Assembly: GCA_002492075.1 (NCBI GenBank)
Contig: DKXD01000079.1
Span: 6,059-19,503, forward strand
DNA length: 13,445 nt
Reading direction: 5' to 3'
From: Ruminococcaceae bacterium UBA7135
Lineage (GTDB): Bacteria; Bacillota; Clostridia; Oscillospirales; Ruminococcaceae
Below are positions 1 through 5,378 of this stretch, piece after piece; positions within the stretch are counted from its first letter, which is position 1; each line of letters starts with the position of its first letter. Position numbers and translations under genes: made by a program. A model generated the notes under the pieces. That model did not search any database, was not told the DNA's origin, and saw nothing but the letters and a program-made list of their open reading frames with translations.

Positions 1-1
1 C

Positions 2-202
2 GACCCCGATACGGTGGCGGGCGGTCCGAAAATGCCGCATTGCTCCGAGGCTTGGGACGCTATCGCAAGGTATATCTATACGGGATTGCAGGGCGGCTCT
101 ATAATGCGCGGCTGGATGAAGGACGAAAACGTGATGATAGCGTGCTGCTCCGACGGCACAAGACCTGTTGTGTTCAAGATCGAAAGAATAGATTACGATT
201 AA
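2..202 (+). CDS. C-terminal fragment of an unrecognised protein (5' end outside window)
   Basis: An open frame enters the window at base 2 and ends with TAA at 200-202, giving 66 residues. It begins DPDTVAGGPKMPHCSE and ends VVFKIERIDYD. I see no ribosome binding site before the in-frame GTG at 14, so that codon is probably internal and the frame is better read as the 3' end of a longer gene. No family is recognised. The fragment has two adjacent cysteines (ACCSDG) and no hydrophobic segment long enough to span a membrane. The next gene starts 27 nt later with its own ribosome binding site, so the two could be cotranscribed. Coding status rests only on the open frame and the plausible amino-acid composition. 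Confidence 0.5.
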   Translation, partial: DPDTVAGGPKMPHCSEAWDAIARYIYTGLQGGSIMRGWMKDENVMIACCSDGTRPVVFKIERIDYD

Positions 203-229
203 AAAGGCTGCCATGGGGGATAGAGCGGA

Positions 230-718
230 ATGTTCAGATTTATCAAGCTTTTCGGAAATCATTATTTCGGCTTCTGGATATTGGGAGTGGCGCTGTTTGC
301 GGTGCAGGAGATACCCTATATGATAATGCCGTTGTTCAAATTGGAAACCAACCCGATTATGAACATGAAAGAATCGTCGGTAATTCTTGACATGGCGGAA
401 AAGATACTTGGTTCGTTGTGTATCGCTTTTATGATTTTTATTGTTCATAATAATTCAAAGCTGTTTTCGGTCGCGGACGGTAAAGAAAAGCTGTTCTTTA
501 TTCTGACCGTTCTTGTGCTGTTGCTGAATTATATCGGCTGGGCGTTCTATTTTGGAGGACACCAAAGCGTTTTTGTGATGATGTTCTTCATCGTTTTGAT
601 GCCGCCTTTATATTATGTTTTTATCGGACTGTGGCGAAACAATACGGTATTGGCGGTTTCGGGCGGAATATTCCTGATCGTTCATTTTGTTCACGTTTGG
701 GGCAATCTGAAATTGTGA
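230..718 (+). CDS. Multi-pass integral membrane protein of unknown function
   Basis: The product is 162 aa and mostly hydrophobic. About five membrane segments are visible, near residues 13-37, 57-74, 87-108, 113-134 and 139-158, joined by short polar loops such as HNNSKLFSVADGKEK. A purine-rich GGGGGA about 10 nt before the ATG can serve as ribosome binding site. The protein is short, has no soluble domain and shows no catalytic or transporter signature that I can name, so no function is assigned. It ends 13 nt before the start of the acetyltransferase gene, whose ribosome binding site overlaps this gene's stop codon. That spacing suggests the two are translated from one message. Confidence 0.72.
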   Translation: MFRFIKLFGNHYFGFWILGVALFAVQEIPYMIMPLFKLETNPIMNMKESSVILDMAEKILGSLCIAFMIFIVHNNSKLFSVADGKEKLFFILTVLVLLLNYIGWAFYFGGHQSVFVMMFFIVLMPPLYYVFIGLWRNNTVLAVSGGIFLIVHFVHVWGNLKL

Positions 719-731
719 GGTGAATTTCAAT

Positions 732-1214
732 ATGTTTTTTGAAAAGGCAAGCATTGACGATCTGGATATGCTGGTAAAATTAAGAACAGAGTATCTGCTT
801 GAAGACTACGGGGATATACCGCAAGACCGTCTGGCGCAAATCTCCGAAAAGCTGCCGGACTATTACCGCGCGCATTTGAACGGAGATTTGTTTGTTTACG
901 TATGCAGAGCCGACGGCGATATTGTAAGCTGTTGTTTTTTGCTCGTCACGGAGAAACCGTCAAATCCTAGCTTTTTAAACGGTAAGACGGGATCTGTATT
1001 GAACGTATATACAAAGCCCGAATACAGAAGAAAAGGTATCGCGGGAAAACTGCTGACAATGCTGCTGTCCGATTCGGAAAAAATGGGGCTTGATTTTGTG
1101 GAGCTTAGGGCTACCGATTCGGGGTATGATTTGTACAGATCCATAGGGTTTGAGGATGTTGTTTCAAAATATCATAATATGAAATTCATTATCAATACAA
1201 AGAACAAATTTTGA
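732..1214 (+). CDS. GNAT-family N-acetyltransferase
   Basis: The protein is 160 aa and soluble, with the Gcn5-related acetyltransferase fold (acetyl-CoA-dependent N-acylation; substrate unknown). Motif A is clear at residues 89-110: the beta-strand VLNVYTKPEYRRKGIAGKLL carries the RRKGIA pyrophosphate-binding turn. The later segment LYRSIGFE (about 134-141) is the typical GNAT motif B tail. I chose the ATG at 732 because GAGGTGA (717-723) sits 8 nt upstream. The in-frame GTG at 720 lies inside that Shine-Dalgarno sequence and is unlikely to be used. The gene follows the membrane protein by 13 nt. It may modify a small molecule or a protein N-terminus; the sequence does not say which. Confidence 0.88.
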   Translation: MFFEKASIDDLDMLVKLRTEYLLEDYGDIPQDRLAQISEKLPDYYRAHLNGDLFVYVCRADGDIVSCCFLLVTEKPSNPSFLNGKTGSVLNVYTKPEYRRKGIAGKLLTMLLSDSEKMGLDFVELRATDSGYDLYRSIGFEDVVSKYHNMKFIINTKNKF

Positions 1215-1242
1215 TTTACTGTGTCAAGTAATCGGGAAACAT

Positions 1243-1265
1243 TAATACTAAAGCGGATAGTATTA
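1243..1265. promoter_or_regulatory. Short perfect inverted repeat in the gap upstream of the TfoX-C gene
   Basis: TAATACT at 1243-1249 and its exact complement AGTATTA at 1259-1265 are separated by 9 nt. The dyad lies 30 nt before the start of the next gene, in an 80-nt gap. It could be an operator or a weak hairpin. No U-tract follows, so it does not look like a terminator, and no good promoter could be matched to it. Confidence 0.3.
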
Positions 1266-1294
1266 TAGGCTGATTGACTTTGGAGGAACTGATT

Positions 1295-1543
1295 ATGGCT
1301 GAGCTTACGTCTATCGGATTAGGGAAAACAATGGAAAAGAAGCTGCGTTCCGTTGGTATTGATTCTGCCGAGGAATTGAAAAAAGTGGGCAGCAAGCAAG
1401 CCGTTTTACGTTTAAAGGAACTGTATCCCAACACTTGCGTAGTCATTCTCTATCATCTTGAGGCGGCAATTCGCGGCGTTGAGATAAAACAGTTAGACGG
1501 CAACTGCAAATCAGAGCTGAAAGCCTATTTTAAGCAGCTTTAA
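1295..1543 (+). CDS. Stand-alone TfoX C-terminal (helix-hairpin-helix-like) domain protein
   Basis: The product is 82 aa. It resembles the C-terminal domain of TfoX/Sxy competence regulators along its whole length: ELTSIGLGKTMEKKLRSVGI, then DSAEELKKVGSKQAVLRLKE, then the LYHLEAAIRGVEIKQL segment near residues 52-68. The N-terminal TfoX domain is absent. GGAGGA at 1282-1287 lies 7 nt before the ATG at 1295, so that start is preferred over the in-frame TTG at 1274. In full-length proteobacterial TfoX this domain accompanies competence activation. In Firmicutes the isolated domain is common and its role is not established; a nucleic-acid or protein-binding role is an inference from its HhH-like look. 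No competence genes are nearby. Confidence 0.82.
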   Translation: MAELTSIGLGKTMEKKLRSVGIDSAEELKKVGSKQAVLRLKELYPNTCVVILYHLEAAIRGVEIKQLDGNCKSELKAYFKQL

Positions 1544-1595
1544 ATTGAACCGAAAAACATATCGCGCGGCGCGATACGGAAAAGGAGCGTTAATT

Positions 1596-2546
1596 ATGGT
1601 CTTAGCGGTGGTATTGCTTTTAGTGGGTTTTGTCCTGCTTGTTAAGGGTGCGGATATTTTCGTTGACGGCAGTTCGGGGATAGCCCGTAAGCTCAAAATA
1701 CCGTCGATCGTTATCGGACTTACGATAGTCGCGATGGGAACCTCCGCTCCCGAGGCGGCGGTAAGCATAATCGCGGGAGTGAAAGGCTCGAACGATATCG
1801 CGGTTGGCAACGTTATAGGCTCGAATATGTTCAACCTGTTGGGAGTGCTGGGCATTGCCGCGCTGATAAAGCCCGTTCGCGTGGACGGCGAAATAGTAAA
1901 AAAGCAGTTTCCGTTTATGCTGGTGGCGACGGCGGTTCTGGCTCTGTCCGCGTTCGACGTGTTTTTGGGAAGCGGCGAAAGTAACGTTATATCCCGAAAC
2001 GAAGCGTTTATTATGATAATTCTGCTTGGTATCTTTTTATATTCGATAATAACGTTCGCGCTGAGCTCCCGCACCAAGGAGGACGAAAACGAAAAGCCCG
2101 TAGTGCTGTGGAAGTGTATTCTGTTTACGGTTCTGGGTCTTGTCGGTATCGTTGTCGGCGGCGAATTGGTGGTAAACAACGCGAAAACCATTGCGATAGG
2201 TCTGGGAATGAGCGAAACCCTTGCCGGGCTTACGATAGTAGCCGTCGGAACGTCGCTCCCCGAGCTTGTAACGAGCATTGTTGCCGCAAGAAAGGGCGAG
2301 AGCGACATCGCAGTGGGTAACGTTGTCGGCTCGAACGTGTTCAATATTTTCTTTGTGCTGGCGGCGTCGGCAGCTATCACGCCTATGAATATCAATACGC
2401 AGGGACTTACCGATCTGCTTATTCTTATGGGAGTTTCGATACTCGGATATATCTTCTGCTGTACAAAAAAGACCGTAAACCGCGTTGAGGGCGGTATTCT
2501 GGTCGCATTGTACGGCTGGTATATGGCGTATGCGATAATACGCTGA
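1596..2546 (+). CDS. Calcium/sodium antiporter (CaCA family, YrbG-like)
   Basis: This 316-aa inner-membrane protein exchanges Ca2+ (or another cation) for Na+. It shows the diagnostic internal duplication of the CaCA family. Alpha-1 at about residues 41-86 contains GLTIVAMGTSAPEAAVSI and AVGNVIGSNMFN; alpha-2 at about 211-256 contains GLTIVAVGTSLPELVTSI and AVGNVVGSNVFN. The ion-coordinating acidic residues of the two repeats are Glu53 and Glu223. A polar, acidic cytoplasmic loop (about 156-169, SSRTKEDENEK) lies between the halves. AAAGGAG at 1581-1587, 8 nt upstream, fixes the ATG at 1596. The frame is open back to a TTG at 1545, but that extension is polar and unsupported. The 3' end of this gene is echoed in a remnant at 2905-2988. 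Confidence 0.95.
   Translation: MVLAVVLLLVGFVLLVKGADIFVDGSSGIARKLKIPSIVIGLTIVAMGTSAPEAAVSIIAGVKGSNDIAVGNVIGSNMFNLLGVLGIAALIKPVRVDGEIVKKQFPFMLVATAVLALSAFDVFLGSGESNVISRNEAFIMIILLGIFLYSIITFALSSRTKEDENEKPVVLWKCILFTVLGLVGIVVGGELVVNNAKTIAIGLGMSETLAGLTIVAVGTSLPELVTSIVAARKGESDIAVGNVVGSNVFNIFFVLAASAAITPMNINTQGLTDLLILMGVSILGYIFCCTKKTVNRVEGGILVALYGWYMAYAIIR
2518..2546 (+). repeat. Left copy of 29-bp exact direct repeat (antiporter 3' end)
   Basis: The last 29 bases of the antiporter gene, including its TGA, recur exactly at 2960-2988. They form the identical end of a longer 86-bp imperfect match (2461-2546 versus 2903-2988, 66 of 86 positions identical by my count). The two copies lie 442 bp apart and flank the small membrane protein gene. 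Confidence 0.93.
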
Positions 2547-2560
2547 AAGGAGTGTTTGAT

Positions 2561-2863
2561 TTGAAGAAGTTTAAGACGAAGAAAATCGCACTTGTTGTTA
2601 TCAGTTTGGTTTTGTTGGTCTCGTATATCGCGTTTTGCATAGTCGACTGCGTTAGGCTGAGAAAATCAGCGTTGTATACAAAGCCGATTATTACCTTGTC
2701 AAGCACCGAGGATACTCAAAACGGCTATTTGTATTACAACGGACTTGGCTATAAAATAAGATATATAACAGGCAAGCAGGATGGCAGCGGCAATATAGTT
2801 CAAGTGGGAGAGGGCGCCGAATTTTCATGGCTTGGTGTTCCTATCTGGGGCTGGGGGCAGTGA
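2561..2863 (+). CDS. Small single-span membrane-anchored hypothetical protein (TTG start)
   Basis: The product is about 100 aa. It has a basic N-terminus (KKFKTKK), one strong membrane or signal-anchor segment at about residues 8-28, and a soluble C-terminal part of about 70 residues containing GYLYYNGLGYKIRYITG and ending LGVPIWGWGQ. The tail is probably outside the cell by the positive-inside rule. AGGAG (2548-2552) lies 8 nt before TTG 2561. The alternative GTG at 2552 overlaps that site and is less likely. Proteins of this layout occur widely in Clostridia as uncharacterised proteins; I know of no function. It starts 14 nt after the antiporter stop, and the gene is bracketed by two copies of the antiporter 3' end, so it may have been inserted or duplicated here. 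Confidence 0.75.
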   Translation: MKKFKTKKIALVVISLVLLVSYIAFCIVDCVRLRKSALYTKPIITLSSTEDTQNGYLYYNGLGYKIRYITGKQDGSGNIVQVGEGAEFSWLGVPIWGWGQ

Positions 2864-2904
2864 AATAAATATCGAGGTCGGCAAACGGATCGGATAACCG
2901 AGTT

Positions 2905-2988
2905 ACCAAAAAGACGATAAGCCGAGCAGAGGGCGGCGTGCTCGCGGCGGTTTACGCAGGGTATATGGCGTATGCGATAATACGCTGA
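2905..2988 (+). pseudogene. Remnant of the 3' end of a second antiporter gene
   Basis: Read in frame to the TGA at 2986-2988, this stretch encodes KKTISRAEGGVLAAVYAGYM followed by AYAIIR. This matches the last 26 residues of the antiporter at 1596-2546 at 18 of 26 positions, with the final eight residues identical. There is no start codon or upstream antiporter sequence: an in-frame stop lies at 2866-2868 and nothing before about 2905 resembles the family. It therefore looks like the leftover tail of a diverged paralogue or of a donor copy, not a functional gene. Its last 29 bases are identical to the intact gene, while the earlier part is clearly diverged. Confidence 0.85.
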
Positions 2989-3010
2989 TTTGAGGAAGGG
3001 AGACCGGATA

Positions 3011-3385
3011 ATGAAAAGAGAGCTTGGAATAGCGCGGTGCGGATTGGCTTGCTGCTTGTGTTCCGAAAACGACATGTGCGGCGGGTGTTCCTCCGATGAA
3101 TGTCCCGATAAGGAATGGTGCGAAAACTTGAAATGCTCGCGTGAAAAGGGGATAACAAACTGCTTTTTGTGTGAAATCGATTGCAAAAAAGGGCTTTTGG
3201 CGAAGATAAAGCCTTACGGTTTCACGCTGTTTGTCAAGAGATACGGAATTGAAGCTCTGCTCGACTGCCTGGAAAGAAACGAGAAAAACGGTGTTGTATA
3301 TCACCGCGAGGGAATAAACGGCGATTATGACGATTTTGACGATGTGGAAGAGCTTATTGAGTTTATAAAGAGCGGGGAGCGGTAA
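3011..3385 (+). CDS. DUF3795 cysteine-rich protein
   Basis: The product is 124 aa and soluble, with 13 cysteines, 12 of them in the first 58 residues. The pattern RCGLACCLC, CGGC, then KGITNCFLCEIDCKKG matches the DUF3795 family, in which conserved cysteine pairs are thought to bind a metal. The biochemical role is not known. The C-terminal half (about 60-124) is charged and probably helical (DDFDDVEELIEFIKSG). AAGGGAG (2996-3002), 8 nt before the ATG at 3011, sets the start; that ribosome binding site begins just after the antiporter remnant. The ATP-grasp gene follows by 10 nt, so the two are probably cotranscribed. Confidence 0.85.
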   Translation: MKRELGIARCGLACCLCSENDMCGGCSSDECPDKEWCENLKCSREKGITNCFLCEIDCKKGLLAKIKPYGFTLFVKRYGIEALLDCLERNEKNGVVYHREGINGDYDDFDDVEELIEFIKSGER

Positions 3386-3395
3386 AGACCATATC

Positions 3396-4133
3396 ATGAA
3401 AGTGTACATACAATCGGATAAAAATCAAATCCCGCGTAATTACAACTTTATGAACGCGTATCAAGGGTTTCGTGAAATGGGATTTGAGATCGTTCATTTT
3501 TGTGACAAAGAAAAGCTCCGCGAAAGTGAAAAGGAAGATGTTGTTGTGGGGTATGTCGATACGGTAAGAGAGCGGCTGTACGATTTTGGGATCGCCGCAC
3601 CGGAAATAGATTATCCAGAGCAATTGCAAAAATATCTGGGTCGCAGAATTTGGAAAACAAAAATGAACGAAGTAAGCGACGACCCGACAAAATGGCCCAT
3701 ATTCGTAAAGCCTGTTGAGGATAAGCAGTTTACGGGAGTTGTCGTACGCTCTCCAAAAGACTTGGTCGGCTGCGGTATTTCGGGGGTAAATCAAGAGATT
3801 TATTGCTCCGAGGCGGTGGATTTTGCGGCGGAGTGGAGATGCTTTGTGCGGTACGGAAAAATATTGGACGTAAGACCTTATAAAGGAGATTGGAGAAAAC
3901 ATTTTGATCCAAATGTTATCAAAAACGCGGTCAAGGATTTTTCTTTCGCGCCGATGGGTTACGCGGCGGATTTCGGGATAACCCGCGATGGGAGAACGTT
4001 GTTGGTTGAGATCAACGATGGTTACTCATTGGGCTGCTATGGATTATTGTATGTTGATTACGCAAAGCTGCTGTCAGCGCGTTGGGCAGAGCTTACAAAC
4101 ACCAAAGACGAGTGCGCGTTTGATATGATTTAA
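3396..4133 (+). CDS. ATP-grasp domain protein, R2K clade (PF14243-like)
   Basis: This 245-aa soluble protein is likely to catalyse an ATP-dependent carboxylate-amine or -thiol ligation. The N-terminal part (about 1-95) is a pre-ATP-grasp-like domain. The ATP-grasp core then shows IFVKP (Lys105), a hinge segment at about 133-158 with EWRCFVRYGKI (Glu147, Arg148), and the metal-binding end GRTLLVEINDGYSLG with Glu206 and Asn208. That lysine and arginine spacing fits the R2K group, some members of which are predicted to tag proteins or peptides; the substrate here is unknown. Its ribosome binding site is weak: GGGGAG lies about 16 nt upstream. The gene may therefore depend on translation of DUF3795, which ends 10 nt before it. 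Confidence 0.82.
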   Translation: MKVYIQSDKNQIPRNYNFMNAYQGFREMGFEIVHFCDKEKLRESEKEDVVVGYVDTVRERLYDFGIAAPEIDYPEQLQKYLGRRIWKTKMNEVSDDPTKWPIFVKPVEDKQFTGVVVRSPKDLVGCGISGVNQEIYCSEAVDFAAEWRCFVRYGKILDVRPYKGDWRKHFDPNVIKNAVKDFSFAPMGYAADFGITRDGRTLLVEINDGYSLGCYGLLYVDYAKLLSARWAELTNTKDECAFDMI

Positions 4134-4183
4134 TGTTCGATTGCTTTTGGCAGATCAGCAGTGATTATCTTTGAGGTGAGAAA

Positions 4184-4510
4184 ATGGCTATAACGATAAA
4201 CATATATTACAGCGGAAATAACAAAAGCGCGAGGAAATTTGCCGAGGAAATGATAAGCTGCGGCGTTGTGGACGCTATTCGCGCGGAAAGCGGAAATCTC
4301 CGATACGAATACTTCTTTCCCATGGACGATGAGGAAACGGTTTTGTTGATAGACAGCTGGGAGGATCAAGCCGCGATAGACGCTCACCACGCGTCCGATA
4401 TGATGCCTAAAATAACCGAATTGCGTGAGAAATACGATCTTCACATGAAAGTAGAACGCTACCTGTCCGAGGAAATGGGAACAGAGGATAAGTCGTTTAT
4501 AAGGGAATAG
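4184..4510 (+). CDS. ABM-family (antibiotic biosynthesis monooxygenase / YgiN-like) protein
   Basis: The product is 108 aa and consists of a single ferredoxin-like ABM domain. It starts with the beta-strand MAITINIYYSG, followed by the helix KSARKFAEEMISCGVVDAIR. It continues with the family's typical GNLRYEYFFPMDDEETVLLI and SWEDQAAIDAHHASDMM segments (about 37-73). Family members act as small dimeric oxygenases, including quinol monooxygenases and haem-degrading enzymes, but many are uncharacterised, so the name implies fold more than reaction. No haem-pocket assignment is possible from sequence alone. GAGGTGA (4173-4179) precedes the ATG at 4184. It is followed 16 nt later by the second acetyltransferase gene. 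Confidence 0.85.
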   Translation: MAITINIYYSGNNKSARKFAEEMISCGVVDAIRAESGNLRYEYFFPMDDEETVLLIDSWEDQAAIDAHHASDMMPKITELREKYDLHMKVERYLSEEMGTEDKSFIRE

Positions 4511-4526
4511 GAATGTGGTGTGCGGA

Positions 4527-4928
4527 ATGATACGATATGCTGATGATAACGATTTTGAGTCGTTGACGAAATACGATACTCACATATCCGAACACGATCT
4601 GAAAAACAGCATAGCGTCACGGCGTGTTCTGGCGTCGTATGAAAACGGAGCGCTTGTCGGCTGGCTGCGGTTTAATCTGTTTTGGGATAGCATACCGTTT
4701 ATGAATATGCTGTATGTGTTATCGGAGCACAGGGGGAAAGGTCACGGAAGTGCGCTTGTTGATTTCTGGGAAAGGGAAATGCTGGAAAGCGGATATAAAA
4801 TGCTTTTGACATCCACATTATCAAACGAGCGGGCGCAGTTTTTCTATCGAAAAAAAGGTTACACGGATTGCGGCAGTCTGTTGCTTCCGCATGAACCGTT
4901 GGAGATCATTATGTTAAAGGCTCTTTAG
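4527..4928 (+). CDS. GNAT-family N-acetyltransferase
   Basis: The protein is 133 aa. The acetyl-CoA loop is clear at residues 68-75 (HRGKGHGS), preceded by the beta-4 strand MNMLYVLSE. It is followed by a helix and by the LSNERAQFFYRKKGY motif (about 98-112), typical of GNAT motif B. The substrate is unknown. The start was chosen at ATG 4527, giving MIRYADDNDFESL, the usual beginning of this kind of short GNAT, with a weak GGTG about 6 nt upstream. The frame is open to GTG codons at 4515 and 4518, so an N-terminus four residues longer cannot be excluded. It differs clearly from the GNAT at 732-1214, so the two are not a recent duplication. Confidence 0.85.
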   Translation: MIRYADDNDFESLTKYDTHISEHDLKNSIASRRVLASYENGALVGWLRFNLFWDSIPFMNMLYVLSEHRGKGHGSALVDFWEREMLESGYKMLLTSTLSNERAQFFYRKKGYTDCGSLLLPHEPLEIIMLKAL

Positions 4929-4943
4929 CAGAAAGGCTGTTCA

Positions 4944-4969
4944 ATGGATCGGATAACCAAAGTAAAAAC
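4944..4969 (+). repeat. Left copy of 26-bp direct repeat (nspC 5' end)
   Basis: These 26 bases match the first 26 bases of nspC (5353-5378) with one difference (C versus T at the seventh base). The copy begins with ATG and stays in frame as a 14-codon reading frame (MDRITKVKTRRSLK) ending at TGA 4986-4988, which overlaps the ATG of the next gene at 4985. The copies lie 409 bp apart and bracket the hypothetical gene at 4985-5344. Confidence 0.93.
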
Positions 4970-4984
4970 AAGGAGAAGTTTGAA

Positions 4985-5344
4985 ATGAGCGTTGATTTGG
5001 ATTTTTGGAGATATAAAGAGGGCGCGGCGCACGATAACGACAAGGTTTACAGACTCGCGTGCTGCGACGGTGAAACGGTTGAGGGTTTGGAAGATCTTCC
5101 GATAGAAGATATTTTAAAAAAGACCGCGTCCGTATTTTCAGATTGGAACGCATTGAGCGAGAATATTTACGAAAAAGATGACGCGTCCTTTGAGATTTCC
5201 GTCACCCCGCAGATTGTGCGGTTTGACTGCTACGGCGTTTCCGAAGATGATATGAACCGGTTTATCGACATAATGGCGGATTTCGGCTGCCCGCTTTACG
5301 ATCCGCAAATTTCAACAAGATTTGATTCGTGGACGGATAGGTAA
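4985..5344 (+). CDS. Conserved hypothetical soluble protein
   Basis: The product is 119 aa, acidic and soluble. Recognisable stretches are MSVDLDFWRYKEGA at the start, GLEDLPIEDILKKTASVFSD (about 34-53) and the end DFGCPLYDPQISTRF (about 99-113). Similar proteins occur in Firmicutes and elsewhere, as I recall, but I know of no established function. A link to toxin-immunity loci is only a loose impression. AAGGAGA (4970-4976), 8-9 nt upstream, fixes the ATG at 4985. There is no membrane segment. The gene sits between two copies of the nspC 5' end, suggesting that it was inserted in front of nspC or arose by a local duplication. It ends 8 nt before the nspC start. Confidence 0.78.
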   Translation: MSVDLDFWRYKEGAAHDNDKVYRLACCDGETVEGLEDLPIEDILKKTASVFSDWNALSENIYEKDDASFEISVTPQIVRFDCYGVSEDDMNRFIDIMADFGCPLYDPQISTRFDSWTDR

Positions 5345-5352
5345 GTGCTGTG

Positions 5353-5378
5353 ATGGATTGGATAACCAAAGTAAAAAC
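5353..5378 (+). repeat. Right copy of 26-bp direct repeat (true nspC 5' end)
   Basis: This is the start of the intact nspC reading frame. It matches 4944-4969 at 25 of 26 bases. Because it lies inside the functional gene, it is presumably the parental copy. Confidence 0.93.

Noticed and set aside
14..202. A complete 62-aa gene starting at GTG 14
   Set aside because: No ribosome binding site is visible and the frame is open to the window edge, so it is treated as the end of a longer gene.
720..731. GTG 720 as the GNAT start
   Set aside because: It lies within the Shine-Dalgarno sequence of ATG 732.
1511..2395. 294-aa minus-strand reading frame
   Set aside because: It is antisense to the antiporter, which has clear family motifs. 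The translation is low-complexity (rich in S, T, I, P) and has no recognisable domain.
2552..2560. GTG 2552 as the start of the small membrane protein
   Set aside because: It overlaps the AGGAG ribosome binding site; TTG 2561 has the right spacing.
2518..2988. CRISPR or other repeat array
   Set aside because: There are only two copies, 442 bp apart, and the intervening DNA contains a gene.
230..5344. Integron-like cassette array
   Set aside because: The run of small genes recalls cassettes, but no attC-like inverted repeats, integrase or regular recombination sites are seen between the genes.
4944..5378. Transposon target-site duplication or IS element
   Set aside because: The repeated sequence is the nspC start itself, 26 bp long. 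No terminal inverted repeats and no transposase lie between the copies.
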